In this document: positions 1 through 9,237 of the stretch, piece by piece
How the letters are laid out: the number at the start of each line of letters is the position of its first letter
Position numbering within the stretch: position 1 is the first letter of the stretch
Source of the DNA: UBA4717 sp045536775
Lineage (GTDB): Bacteria > Bacillota > Clostridia > Oscillospirales > CAG-272
Length of the DNA: 60,904 bases
Assembly (NCBI GenBank): GCA_045536775.1
Contig: JAZSOD010000093.1
Span: forward strand, 1-60,904
Direction: 5' to 3'
Program-made: the position numbers and the translations under genes
Notes under the pieces: model-generated
Database searches by the model: none
The model's input: the letters and a program-made list of their open reading frames with translations, nothing else
Told to the model about the DNA's origin: nothing

Positions 1-912
1 ATGGAAAAGGAAATCGAAGAACTCAAAGAAATGGCTGAGAGCGAAGAAGACAAAGAACTTCGCGAACTTGCTTCTATGGAACTAGACGAAAAGCAAGTTG
101 AGCGTGAAAATATTGAAAACGAACTCAAAATTTTGCTTCTACCCGTCGATCCAAACGACGACAAGAACGTTATCGTGGAAATTCGTGCGGGCGCTAACAG
201 TGACGAAGCGGCTTTGTTTGGCGCGGAACTTATGCGTATGTACAAAATGTACGCTGAAAAGAACCGTTGGAAGATAGAAGATATCGATATAAACGAAACC
301 GAACTTGGCGGAATCAAGGAAGCGGTTTTCTCGCTCACGGGCGACAGTTTGTTTTCGGTGCTTAAATTTGAAAGCGGAGTACACAGAGTGCAGAGAGTGC
401 CCGAAACCGAATCCTCGGGCAGAATACACACCTCGACCGCAACCGTTGCGGTGCTACCCGAGGCAGAGGACGTAGAGGTTGAGATAAATCAGACCGACCT
501 TGAGATCGAAACCTGCAAGTCAAGCGGCGCGGGCGGTCAGCACGTCAACAAGACCGAGTCGGCAATAAGAATCATTCACAAGCCGACGGGAATCATAGTT
601 GAATGTCAGGACGAAAGAAGTCAGCACAAAAATCGGGAAAAGGCAATGAAAATCCTCAGGACCAAGCTTTACGATATGAAGCTGCGCGAAAGAAACGAAA
701 AGATCGCGGGCGAGCGTAAGAGTCAGGTCGGAACGGGCGACAGAAGCGAGAGAATAAGGACCTATAACTTCCCGCAGGGAAGGGTCACGGATCACAGAAT
801 AGGGCTCACGCTTCATTCCATCGAAAACTTTATAAACGGCGATATAGACGATATGATAACCGCACTTATAAACGCGGATACGGCTGAAAAACTGAAAGGA
901 AGCGGCAATTGA
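1..912 (+). CDS. prfA: Peptide chain release factor 1 (5' end outside window)
   Basis: Class I release factor that reads UAA/UAG in the ribosomal A site and triggers peptidyl-tRNA hydrolysis. The 303 visible residues contain the PxT-type stop-codon reading tripeptide (PET, residues 134-136) and the catalytic GGQ loop (178-180, in GAGGQHVNK), followed by the conserved SERIRTYNFPQ and DHRI segments. RF1 is usually about 355-360 residues, so some 50 N-terminal residues are missing. The gene enters from outside and the ATG at base 1 is probably an internal methionine. The usual GTGGDEA segment reads GANSDEA (64-70), which is unusual. The stop codon overlaps the start of the next gene by 4 bases (TTGA), implying translational coupling. 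Confidence 0.97.
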   Translation: MEKEIEELKEMAESEEDKELRELASMELDEKQVERENIENELKILLLPVDPNDDKNVIVEIRAGANSDEAALFGAELMRMYKMYAEKNRWKIEDIDINETELGGIKEAVFSLTGDSLFSVLKFESGVHRVQRVPETESSGRIHTSTATVAVLPEAEDVEVEINQTDLEIETCKSSGAGGQHVNKTESAIRIIHKPTGIIVECQDERSQHKNREKAMKILRTKLYDMKLRERNEKIAGERKSQVGTGDRSERIRTYNFPQGRVTDHRIGLTLHSIENFINGDIDDMITALINADTAEKLKGSGN

Positions 913-1976
913 AAACCGAAATAGCAGTACTGTGCGGAACGCCCGAGGTCGATGACAAAATACTCAGGCGTGGTGCAGAAATAATAAGAACGGGAGGACT
1001 CGTGGCGTTTCCCACCGAAACCGTATACGGACTCGGTGCAAACGCGCTCGACTCAGATGCCGCGGCGAAAATATACGCCGCTAAGGGCAGACCGAGCGAT
1101 AACCCTCTCATAATACACGTAAGCAGACCCGAGGAAGCGGAGCTTTACGCATACGTTCCCGAGGAATATAAGCTCCTCGCGGAAAAATTCCTTCCCGGAC
1201 CGCTGACCGTCATAATGCCAAAGCGCGACAGTATCCCAAGCACCGTCACGGGAGGACTTGACAGCGTTGCGGTGAGAATTCCGTCAAACGCGGCGGCAAG
1301 AAGACTCATCGAGTTATCGGGCGTGCCGATAGCGGCACCCAGCGCAAACCTCTCTGGTAAGCCGAGTCCGACCTTGGCGAGTCACGTCATCGAGGATATG
1401 GACGGCAGAGTCGATATGATAATCGACGGGGGAGAGTGCAACATCGGACTCGAATCCACTATAATAAAGCTTGCAGGCGACGGCAGAGCAGAGCTTTTAC
1501 GTCCGGGAGGCATCACCAAGGAGCAGCTTGAGGAGGTCTTTGCTGAGGTCAAGCTTGACAAGGCGGTCACCGAAAAGCTCGGTGACGGTGAAAAGCCGCT
1601 TGCACCCGGTATGAAATACCGTCACTACGCACCCACGGCAAGCCTTACTCTCGTTTCGGGTGAATCGGGACTTTTTGAAAGGGTAATAGGTGAAAAAGCA
1701 AAGGTCGCAGGGCTTGGAGTCATAGCCTTCGACGAGGATGTTGACACGCTTGTTAAGCTTGGCATAAGGCGAGAAAATATACTGTCTCTGGGCGCAAAGA
1801 GCGACGTGAACGTTCACGCGGCAAGATTATTTTCACTTCTCAGAGAATGTGATACGCGCAAGTTTGAAAAAATATACGCGAGACTTCCCGAGCGTGACGG
1901 ACTCTCGCTTGCGGTCTATAACCGCATAATCAAGGCGGCGGGATACGACGTTATCCGCGGCGAAAAAGAAGAATAA
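909..1976 (+). CDS. sua5: L-threonylcarbamoyladenylate synthase (Sua5/YwlC/YrdC)
   Basis: Makes threonylcarbamoyl-AMP from threonine, bicarbonate and ATP, the first step of t6A37 modification of ANN-decoding tRNAs. The N-terminal ~200 residues are the YrdC fold, with the signatures FPTETVYGLG, KGRPSDNPL, PGPLT and APSANLSGKPSPT. After the linker motif PGMKYRHYAP, the remaining ~130 residues form the Sua5 C-terminal domain. At 355 residues it has normal length for the two-domain form. The start is TTG, 4 bases inside prfA, with a GAAAGGA ribosome binding site. A prfA-sua5 neighbourhood is common in Firmicutes and groups translation functions. Confidence 0.95.
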   Translation: MKTEIAVLCGTPEVDDKILRRGAEIIRTGGLVAFPTETVYGLGANALDSDAAAKIYAAKGRPSDNPLIIHVSRPEEAELYAYVPEEYKLLAEKFLPGPLTVIMPKRDSIPSTVTGGLDSVAVRIPSNAAARRLIELSGVPIAAPSANLSGKPSPTLASHVIEDMDGRVDMIIDGGECNIGLESTIIKLAGDGRAELLRPGGITKEQLEEVFAEVKLDKAVTEKLGDGEKPLAPGMKYRHYAPTASLTLVSGESGLFERVIGEKAKVAGLGVIAFDEDVDTLVKLGIRRENILSLGAKSDVNVHAARLFSLLRECDTRKFEKIYARLPERDGLSLAVYNRIIKAAGYDVIRGEKEE

Positions 1977-1994
1977 ATTTAAGGGGAAACATAA

Positions 1995-4199
1995 ATGGCG
2001 AAGAGAAAAGCAACAGGTAAGGAGCATATCGCAAGCGGCAAGACGGCAGAGGTTACGAATCAGCTCATAACCGATACCATAGTCACGAACTTTATGCCGT
2101 ACGCTATGTACGTTATCCGTGACCGCGCGATTCCCGAAATAGATGGCTTCAAGCCCTCTCACAGAAAGCTCCTCTATACAATGTATAAAATGGGACTCTT
2201 GACGGGCAGCCGTACCAAGAGTACCAACGTCGTGGGTACTACTATGAAGTTAAACCCACACGGCGACGCGTCAATATACGAGACCCTCGTGCGTCTGACA
2301 AGAGGAAACGAGACCCTGCTTCACCCGTTTGTCGACTCAAAGGGAAGCTTCGGTAAGCAGTACAGTCGCGATATGGCGTACGCCGCATCGCGTTATACCG
2401 AGGTAAAGCTCGATTCATTTGCGGCAGAGCTTTTCCGCGGCATCGACAAGGATGCGGTGGATATGATAGACAACTACGATTCGACTATGCTCGAGCCCAC
2501 CCTTCTGCCGACCTCGTTCCCGAACATCCTCGTGTCTCCTAACCTCGGAATCGCGGTAGGTCTGACGAGTAATATCTGCTCCTTCAATCTCGGTGAGATA
2601 TGTGACGGAGCTATACAGCTTCTTAAAAACCCCAAAACGGGCGTTGATAAGATGATGGAGATAATAAAGGCTCCCGACTTTTCGGGCGGCGCGTATCTCA
2701 TCTACGACGCCGAGGTAATGAGAAGCATTTTTGAAACGGGACGCGGTTCCGTCAAGCTTCGCGCGAGATACTCCTACGATAAGAGCGAAAACTGTATTGA
2801 TATAACGCAGATACCCTACTCGACCTCTATCGAGCAGATAATGAACGGCATGGCAGACCTCGTCAAGACCGGAAAGATAAAGGAGATAACCGATTTCCGT
2901 GACGAGATAGACTTAAACGGCTTTAAGCTTACCATAGATTTAAGACGAGGCGTTGACCCCGATAAGCTTATGGCGAAGCTTTTCAAGATGACCTCACTTG
3001 AGGATAGCTTCTCCTGTAACTTCAACGTGCTGATAGGCGGCACACCCAGACAGTGCGGAGTCGTTGAGATACTCAAGGAATGGATAAGCTTCAGAAGCGA
3101 GTGCGTAAAGCGTGAGCTTACCTTCGAGCTTAATAAAAAGCGCGATAAGCTCCATTTGCTTCTTGGTCTCGGACAGATACTTCTTGATATAGACAAGGCA
3201 ATAAAGATAATACGCGAGACAGAAAACGACAGCGACGTTATCCCCAATCTCTGCAAGGGCTTCAACATCGACGAAATGCAGGCAGAGTATATTGCCGATA
3301 TCAGACTCCGCAACTTAAACCGCGAATATATCATAAACAGAATCAAGGAAATCGAAAATCTCCAGAAGGAGATAGCAGAGCTCAAGGAAATAATCGGCGA
3401 CGAAATAAAGCTTCGCTCGTATATTTCCGATCAGCTCAAGGAAATAAAGAAAAAGTACGCGATTCCGCGTAAGACTCAGATCATTTACGAAGACGATATA
3501 GTCAAGTACGATGAAGCCGACGAGGTGGAAAACTATCCCGTCAACGTAGTTATGTCGCGCGGCGGATACTTTAAGAAGATAACCTATCGTTCTCTTCAGG
3601 GTAACGATGAGCACACCTTTAAGGATGACGATGAGCTTCTCGTCTCTTACGATACCGAGAACATCGCAGAGGTGTTGTTCTTCTCGGACAAAGCTCAGGT
3701 GTATAAAGCCAAGATTGCCGACTTCGACACCACCAAGGCGTCGGCTCTCGGTGACTACGTACCCGCAAAGCTCGGCTTTGAGCAGGACGAGCACGCGATA
3801 GGTATGGCGGTTATAAAGAATTATACCGAGGGCGATATGATAGCCTTCGTGTTTGAAAACGGCAAGGGCGTCAGAATACCCGTGACCGCATACGAAACCA
3901 AGGCTAACAGACGTAAGCTCACAAACGCTTATTCGGACGCATCTCCCATTGTTGCGGTGTTCCATATAAAGCCCAAGGAGGACCCCGAAATACTTATCGT
4001 TACAAGCGATAAAAAGGGTGCCCTTATCAAGTCCTCGCTCATTCCCGAAAAGAGCACGAGAAGCGCATCGGGCGTAACTCTTGTAAGTCTTAAAAAGGAC
4101 AAGAAGATAGTCGGTGCGTATACCGATTATCAGAAGAAATACCCCAAGGGCGCGACGGCAAAGAAAATTAAAATACCGGCAACCCCCTCGGCTATATAA
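1995..4199 (+). CDS. Type II DNA topoisomerase subunit A (ParC/GyrA family)
   Basis: Breakage-reunion subunit of a type IIA topoisomerase. The N-terminal domain has the winged-helix segment DGFKPSHRKLLY and the active-site tyrosine in SRYTE (Tyr134), which forms the covalent link to DNA. A tower region, a coiled coil around residues 440-490 (LQKEIAELKEII) and a degenerate beta-pinwheel C-terminal domain follow. At 734 residues it is shorter than usual GyrA (about 800-850). I see no GyrA-box (QRRGGKG-like) motif, so topoisomerase IV subunit A is the better guess. No B subunit is in the window. AAGGGG precedes the ATG. Confidence 0.85.
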   Translation: MAKRKATGKEHIASGKTAEVTNQLITDTIVTNFMPYAMYVIRDRAIPEIDGFKPSHRKLLYTMYKMGLLTGSRTKSTNVVGTTMKLNPHGDASIYETLVRLTRGNETLLHPFVDSKGSFGKQYSRDMAYAASRYTEVKLDSFAAELFRGIDKDAVDMIDNYDSTMLEPTLLPTSFPNILVSPNLGIAVGLTSNICSFNLGEICDGAIQLLKNPKTGVDKMMEIIKAPDFSGGAYLIYDAEVMRSIFETGRGSVKLRARYSYDKSENCIDITQIPYSTSIEQIMNGMADLVKTGKIKEITDFRDEIDLNGFKLTIDLRRGVDPDKLMAKLFKMTSLEDSFSCNFNVLIGGTPRQCGVVEILKEWISFRSECVKRELTFELNKKRDKLHLLLGLGQILLDIDKAIKIIRETENDSDVIPNLCKGFNIDEMQAEYIADIRLRNLNREYIINRIKEIENLQKEIAELKEIIGDEIKLRSYISDQLKEIKKKYAIPRKTQIIYEDDIVKYDEADEVENYPVNVVMSRGGYFKKITYRSLQGNDEHTFKDDDELLVSYDTENIAEVLFFSDKAQVYKAKIADFDTTKASALGDYVPAKLGFEQDEHAIGMAVIKNYTEGDMIAFVFENGKGVRIPVTAYETKANRRKLTNAYSDASPIVAVFHIKPKEDPEILIVTSDKKGALIKSSLIPEKSTRSASGVTLVSLKKDKKIVGAYTDYQKKYPKGATAKKIKIPATPSAI

Positions 4200-4201
4200 T
4201 T

Positions 4202-5398
4202 ATGAAAAAAATAAAAATACCCGAGTACGTCAGCCTGCTTCTCGATAAGCTTGAGAAAAGCGGCTTTGAGGCGTACGTTGTGGGCGGCGCAGTCAGGAGC
4301 ACACTTCTCGGGGAGACCCCCCACGATTACGACGTTACCACCTCGGCAACGCCCGACGAAATGAAGGCTGTATTTGCAAGCTTCAAGGTGATCGAAACGG
4401 GACTTAAGCACGGAACTTTGACGGTTTTGTCAGAGCATACCCCCGTGGAAATAACTACGTACAGAGTGGACGGCGAATACAGTGACGGCAGACGTCCGGA
4501 CGGAGTAAGCTTTACGAGAAGCCTTGATAATGACCTTTCCCGACGCGACTTTACCGTCAACGCAATGGCTTACAGCGACAAAAGAGGACTCGTTGACCTC
4601 TTTGGAGGCAGGGAAGACCTCAAAAACGGCATTATCAGAACGGTCGGAGACCCCGAAAGGCGTTTTTCGGAGGACCACCTCCGTGTGCTGCGCGCATTAA
4701 GATTTGCCGCAAGACTCGGCTTTACGGTGCATCCCGATACGAGTGCCGCGATGAGAGTCGTAGCCCCCAAAATGAACACCCTCGCACGCGAAAGGGTCTA
4801 TGCTGAAATAAAGGGTATAGTCTGCGGCAGATACGCCGCACGCATATTAAACGAGTACGCCGACGTGATCTCTCACGTGCTTGACGGCTTTGGCGGTACG
4901 AAGCTTCTCGAGAGCTGCGAAAGTACCGACCACGCCGTAAGACTCGCGCTTATTTCGGACGGCTTTGAGTCGGCAGAGCGGGCGATCGCGGCGATTCGCT
5001 CCTTGAAGCCCGATAATAAGACCTTATCTGTCGCAAAGCGGCTGACAGAGCTGCTTTTCACGCCGGACAAGCTCGCAGGCGATAACGTCATAAAATACGC
5101 CATCGAAAACGGCGCGGAGTTTACTCTGCTTGCCGCCGATACCCTGTGCGCGAAAAATGTCGAGATCGGCAGGTGTGCCCGTGAGTTTATAGAAAACAGA
5201 CTCTCTGATGGCGGATGCTTTGAAATAAAAAGCCTCGCGGTCGACGGTGTAGATATAACGGAGCTTGGCGCGTGCGGTCAGCTTGTCGGCAAGGTGTTGG
5301 AGAGGCTTCTTTTCCTTACTGCCAGCGGATTTATAAAGAACGAAAAGAGAATACTTCTTGAAAAGGCGGAAGAAATTCTCAGCGAAATTCACGAATAA
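4202..5398 (+). CDS. cca: CCA tRNA nucleotidyltransferase
   Basis: Adds or repairs the 3'-CCA end of tRNAs without a nucleic-acid template. It is a class II nucleotidyltransferase: GGAVRSTLLG at about residues 26-35 and the metal-binding DYD in HDYDVTT just after it. The RRDFTVNAMAY and EDHLRVLRALRFAARL segments are also family hallmarks. At 398 residues it matches the bacterial short form without a clear HD domain. It starts two bases after the topoisomerase stop, so it is most likely co-transcribed with it. The C-terminal 150 residues are less conserved and I see no further motif there. Confidence 0.94.
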   Translation: MKKIKIPEYVSLLLDKLEKSGFEAYVVGGAVRSTLLGETPHDYDVTTSATPDEMKAVFASFKVIETGLKHGTLTVLSEHTPVEITTYRVDGEYSDGRRPDGVSFTRSLDNDLSRRDFTVNAMAYSDKRGLVDLFGGREDLKNGIIRTVGDPERRFSEDHLRVLRALRFAARLGFTVHPDTSAAMRVVAPKMNTLARERVYAEIKGIVCGRYAARILNEYADVISHVLDGFGGTKLLESCESTDHAVRLALISDGFESAERAIAAIRSLKPDNKTLSVAKRLTELLFTPDKLAGDNVIKYAIENGAEFTLLAADTLCAKNVEIGRCAREFIENRLSDGGCFEIKSLAVDGVDITELGACGQLVGKVLERLLFLTASGFIKNEKRILLEKAEEILSEIHE

Positions 5399-5413
5399 AT
5401 CACAAAAAATCTA

Positions 5414-5442
5414 TTGTCAAATTATCTCGTATATGTTACAAT
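5414..5442 (+). promoter_or_regulatory. Sigma-A promoter
   Basis: TTGTCA (5414-5419), 17-base spacer, TACAAT (5437-5442), placed about 45 bases before the start of the secreted protein gene and after the cca stop. It separates the secreted/SpoIID unit from the upstream operon. Confidence 0.65.
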
Positions 5443-5487
5443 TTAATCTGACAAATGAGAAAAATCTCGAAATCAGGGAGAATATAT

Positions 5488-6066
5488 ATGAAAAAAAGAC
5501 TCGGCGCGATCGCGCTTGCATTTGCTATGATACTTGTCATCGGGGCTTATGCCGTATACGGTGACAGCGACATAACGAGCGACCCGCTTGTATCCTTAAG
5601 CTACATAAACGAGGTACTCTGGCCCGAAATTGAGGATATGATAGAGAGAGCGATCTCGGGTGAAGATTTTGAAAGAACAGAGTCCGATACAGAAGAAATC
5701 GACACCGAGGAGGATACCGAGGAAACAGAAACTGAGACCGAAAGCGAGAGTGAGACTGTCGAGGAGCCTACGGAAGAGGTCAAGAGCTTCGAGTACGAGG
5801 TGCTTCACCTTAAGGAAAACACCCTTCTTCTGTCCGAAACACCCTGCGAGATAATACTTCGCTCCGGACACGCTTCGGCGTATCTTGCAGGCAACGATAA
5901 CGGACTTGCTGACCTTACCGACGGCGGCGAGCTGCTTGAGGGCGCTCCCCTTGCTTCAAACCATCTGCTGATGATACCGAGAGGTGACGGACGCGGAGTT
6001 AGAATAACCTCTTCGGAGGCATACATTATGGTGAGAGGAGGATACAGAATTGTCGAAGAACAGTAA
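5488..6066 (+). CDS. Secreted or membrane-anchored protein with acidic linker, SpoIID-linked
   Basis: No confident family. The 192-residue product has an N-terminal hydrophobic signal or anchor (MKKRLGAIALAFAMILV), a Glu/Thr-rich low-complexity linker at about residues 65-105, and a compact C-terminal region of ~85 residues with the pattern LRSGHASAYLAG...LADLTDG...NHLLMIPRGDGRG...IMVRGGY. This looks like a small extracytoplasmic beta domain. The start at 5488 is chosen because CAGGGAGA lies 7 bases upstream; an in-frame ATG 33 bases earlier lacks such a site. The gene overlaps the SpoIID-like gene by 17 bases, and the SD for that gene lies inside this one, so the two proteins probably act together at the cell envelope. 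Confidence 0.75.
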   Translation: MKKRLGAIALAFAMILVIGAYAVYGDSDITSDPLVSLSYINEVLWPEIEDMIERAISGEDFERTESDTEEIDTEEDTEETETETESESETVEEPTEEVKSFEYEVLHLKENTLLLSETPCEIILRSGHASAYLAGNDNGLADLTDGGELLEGAPLASNHLLMIPRGDGRGVRITSSEAYIMVRGGYRIVEEQ

Positions 6067-7906
6067 GGGCGGCAAGGGTATGCAGAGAATACTCGTATGG
6101 GTGCTCGTGGCACTGATGGTGCTGGGTATGGTGATACCCTCTCTTATATCAGTGTTCACGCTCAAGGCAAGCGCCGCTTATGATATAAACTATACGGACG
6201 AATTAGTCGTCCGTATTGGTTTATTATACGGAAACAGCGTTGTTTCCGCGTTTCAGACAAGATCTCCGTACGGCTTCAAGGTGCTTGCCGTTGACAAGGA
6301 GACTGACGAGGCGACCGAGCTGTACACCCTCTCGGCAACGACCGTTGAATCGGTCGTGGAGGAAAACCTTGTCATTGTAAACAGAGACTATAAGATAGCG
6401 ACGGATAAATATGACATTGGCGCGTACCGTGCTATGCTTGATGCGGCGATGTCGCTTGAGGACTTGTATAAGGCTATGCATACCGCTATAAAGGGCGGTA
6501 TCGAGGCACCGATAATCCCATCGTATTCGGACGGTGCGTACAGACTCCTTATCGGTAATTTCGGAAGTGCCGGTGAGGCAGAGGCGTATATAGACGAGAT
6601 AAGCGGCGCATTTGAGGGCTTTGAACTTGACGGGGAGTCTTATGAAGACATAATCGTTTACGAGCCCTCGGATACGGCAATTATGCTTATCGACTACGAT
6701 ACCGACGAGGTGGTGTTCGAGTTTGACGGTCTTGACTCAGAGGAGATAGCGCTTGCGGCGCTTGACTCACCCGAGGGAGATAGGGCTTACCTCCAGACCC
6801 CCGCAAACAAGCTCTATGACGGACTTTTTATCTTTACCAGATACAAAAACGGGGTTCAGCTTGTAAACCTCATTGGCTTCGAGGACTACACAAAGGGGGT
6901 AATTCCTTACGAGATAGGTAACGCGTGGCCGCTTGAAACACAGAAGGCGTTTGCAACGGTAGTCAGAAGCTACGCAATAAATCAGATACATAAGCACGAA
7001 GCATCTTACGGCTTTAACCTGTGCAATACCGTGTGCTGTCAGAGCTACGGAGGAGTCAGACTTGTTAACGATAGGGTAATCGAAGCGGTAGAATCAACAA
7101 GAGGACAGGTGCTAAAGGATTATTGGGGCAATATTGTCGCGGCATATTACAGCGCAGTGGCAGGCGGAATGATGGTAAGCTCCAAGGACGTTTGGGGAGG
7201 AACGGTGTCCTATCTTAAGTCCTTTCCGACTCCGTGGGAGGATTACAGCGGACACATAAACGGTATCTGGACTGTCAGCGTGTCGCCCACAGAGCTGAGG
7301 GATAACCTTGTTGCAAAGGGATACACCGAAATAAAGGGACCCATCAAGACTATCGAAACCGAATGTGCCGAAAATTCCGATTACGTTGTAAAGATAACGT
7401 TTACCGATAACAAGGGAAACTCGGTCACCATAAATAAAGCGGATGCGATCAGAACGAAATTCCCCGAATACTTAAAAAGCGCGAACTTCAAGGTCGGACG
7501 AGGAAAGCTTACCGTGAACGATCCCGCGTTTGACAGCGAGAGCGCGAAGACACTTTTCTCGAGAATAGACGGGAATAAGATATCCTACGTCAAGTGGACA
7601 CAGCCGCTGAAGGTACTGACCGCGGCAGGCGAGGGATATGCGTGGGCAGGTGTCGACACACCCGTTATCACGGGAAAGAATAAGATCGAGTACGTTGACA
7701 GAAGCGTGACACTCGAGGCGGATGACGAGGACGATTTTCTCATTGTCGGACGCGGTTGGGGACACGGTGTGGGCTTTTCTCAGGTCGGTGCGTATAACCT
7801 CGGTCAGCAGGGCTTCGACTCCGAGTTCATACTTATGGCGTATTTTCCCGAGACGTACGTAGACGTCTACGATATTGACAAATTAAGGAACAGCGAAAAA
7901 GACTGA
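6050..7906 (+). CDS. SpoIID/LytB domain protein
   Basis: Member of the SpoIID/LytB family, peptidoglycan lytic transglycosylases or amidase enhancers. SpoIID itself drives engulfment during sporulation. The 618-residue protein has one N-terminal membrane segment (about residues 11-40), a ~200-residue poorly conserved region, the SpoIID core (VVRSYAINQIHKHE, then CQSYGGV, AAYYSAVAGG) and the C-terminal signature GRGWGHGVGFSQVGAYNLG at about residue 565-585. The start is TTG with a strong AGAGGAGG site inside the preceding gene. The domain is longer than B. subtilis SpoIID (about 343 aa), so a vegetative cell-wall role is also possible. Confidence 0.88.
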   Translation: MSKNSKGGKGMQRILVWVLVALMVLGMVIPSLISVFTLKASAAYDINYTDELVVRIGLLYGNSVVSAFQTRSPYGFKVLAVDKETDEATELYTLSATTVESVVEENLVIVNRDYKIATDKYDIGAYRAMLDAAMSLEDLYKAMHTAIKGGIEAPIIPSYSDGAYRLLIGNFGSAGEAEAYIDEISGAFEGFELDGESYEDIIVYEPSDTAIMLIDYDTDEVVFEFDGLDSEEIALAALDSPEGDRAYLQTPANKLYDGLFIFTRYKNGVQLVNLIGFEDYTKGVIPYEIGNAWPLETQKAFATVVRSYAINQIHKHEASYGFNLCNTVCCQSYGGVRLVNDRVIEAVESTRGQVLKDYWGNIVAAYYSAVAGGMMVSSKDVWGGTVSYLKSFPTPWEDYSGHINGIWTVSVSPTELRDNLVAKGYTEIKGPIKTIETECAENSDYVVKITFTDNKGNSVTINKADAIRTKFPEYLKSANFKVGRGKLTVNDPAFDSESAKTLFSRIDGNKISYVKWTQPLKVLTAAGEGYAWAGVDTPVITGKNKIEYVDRSVTLEADDEDDFLIVGRGWGHGVGFSQVGAYNLGQQGFDSEFILMAYFPETYVDVYDIDKLRNSEKD

Positions 7907-7989
7907 GGATAATGCTGACAGTAAGCTTCGGCGTATATGGCGCAGAACGCAGTCAAGGATTAGAGAGTGAAATACTTTATAAAAATCAG

Positions 7990-8030
7990 AAAAAACACGG
8001 CGTCAGCCATTGGCTGACGCCGTGTTTTTT
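7990..8030. terminator. Bidirectional intrinsic terminator
   Basis: Perfect 20-bp inverted repeat around a single central base (8010): A-tract, CACGGCGTCAGCCA stem, T-tract. It lies between the convergent SpoIID-like and DUF1385 genes and can serve both strands. Confidence 0.92.
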
Positions 8031-8032
8031 GA

Positions 8033-9061
8033 TTACCAATTATCGCTTTCGTCCTCGGGAATAACACGCTTTAGCGCTTCTATCGCGCACTCGATCATGT
8101 CGTCGTCGGGCTCAAGCACCGAGATATGCTGAAGCCATACACCGGGCTTTGAGATTATACGCGTTAAAAGGTTATCGTGTCTGCCTGCAAGTCTGATAAG
8201 CTCGTAACCGAGTCCCATAATGAGAGGAAGCATGCAGAGCTTTATCGCGGTTCTGAGAAGAGCGGGGATACCTGCGGGGATAAGCATCGAAATAAATATT
8301 CCCACAATAAGCATAAGTATCATAAACGAGGTTCCGCATCTCGGATGGAAGCGTCCCATTTTCTTTATATTCTCAACAGTCAACTCAAGACCTGCCTCAT
8401 AGCAGAAAATACTCTTGTGCTCGGCACCGTGATACATAAACGTGCGTCTGATGTCCTTCATCAGTGACATAGATGCCATATATACAACAAAGATTATGAT
8501 TCTGAGAATACCCTCTGTCAGACTTCTTATAAATCTTGTGTTTGCAGCGGGCGCAAGGTAAGCGATGCCGTCGAAGATCTTAACGGGCAAATAAAGGAAG
8601 AGCAAGAGCGCCAGAGCAACTCCGAGTACCGAGGCAACCACCATCAGTACGTTCATAAGCGCCGAGCTTTTCTTTTCCTCAGCCTTTACAACTCGCTTCT
8701 TGTCGGTCTTTTCTTCGGGCGTCTCGACTATATCGTCGGCATTTTCAACCGCGCTTGCATCAGAGCCCTTTGCCTCTTCATTTATTTCATCCTCAAGACC
8801 GCTCATCTCGGCAGAGTCCATAAGACACTTGTAGCCTATTTTCATAGAAGTGATAAAGGAGTAAACTCCTCTGATAACAGGGAGCTTGAAAAATTTAGGA
8901 ACACTTGCGCTTCCCGTTTCCCACTCCTTTATACGTATTTCACCGCTTGTGTGGCGAACCGCCATAGCAGTTTTCTGTGGACCGCGCATCATTATGCCCT
9001 CAATAAGCGCCTGACCGCCGATCGAGGTCTTTTTGCACGGTGTGCATTTATTTTTATCCAA
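8033..9061 (-). CDS. DUF1385 family membrane protein
   Basis: Conserved DUF1385 family of unknown biochemical role, widespread in Firmicutes and often close to prfA/prmC; here prfA is about 8 kb away. The N terminus has the family signature GGQALIEGIMMRGP (about residues 15-28). The centre has a charged, Glu/Lys-rich insert (about 90-125), then two or more membrane helices, the MYHGAEHKSIFCYE motif (about 212-225) with potential metal-binding His/Glu/Cys, RCGTSFM, and another helix pair. It is 342 residues. The start is TTG with AAAGGA 8 bases upstream. It is monocistronic between the bidirectional terminator and its own promoter. Confidence 0.93.
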   Translation of the reverse strand: MDKNKCTPCKKTSIGGQALIEGIMMRGPQKTAMAVRHTSGEIRIKEWETGSASVPKFFKLPVIRGVYSFITSMKIGYKCLMDSAEMSGLEDEINEEAKGSDASAVENADDIVETPEEKTDKKRVVKAEEKKSSALMNVLMVVASVLGVALALLLFLYLPVKIFDGIAYLAPAANTRFIRSLTEGILRIIIFVVYMASMSLMKDIRRTFMYHGAEHKSIFCYEAGLELTVENIKKMGRFHPRCGTSFMILMLIVGIFISMLIPAGIPALLRTAIKLCMLPLIMGLGYELIRLAGRHDNLLTRIISKPGVWLQHISVLEPDDDMIECAIEALKRVIPEDESDNW

Positions 9062-9094
9062 AACCGTAGTCCTTTCAATAGATGATTACATTTT

Positions 9095-9123
9095 AGTTTA
9101 GCACAAATGCCCACGCTTTTCAA
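9095..9123 (-). promoter_or_regulatory. Sigma-A promoter of the DUF1385 gene
   Basis: On the minus strand: TTGAAA (9118-9123), 17-base spacer, TAAACT (9095-9100), about 35 bases before the TTG start. Confidence 0.6.
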
Positions 9124-9178
9124 GGCTTTGTCCCAACTTTGAAAATTTATTTACATTTACGAATAGACTCGGTTTTTG

Positions 9179-9207
9179 TTGACAATGGGCGTACGGTCTG
9201 TTATAAT
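9179..9207 (+). promoter_or_regulatory. Consensus sigma-A promoter of the EamA gene
   Basis: TTGACA (9179-9184), exactly 17 bases, TATAAT (9202-9207): a perfect consensus promoter about 30 bases before the start codon, divergent from the DUF1385 promoter. Confidence 0.9.
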
Positions 9208-9237
9208 CATCTGGTATAAAGTTTTATGGAGGCAGGT

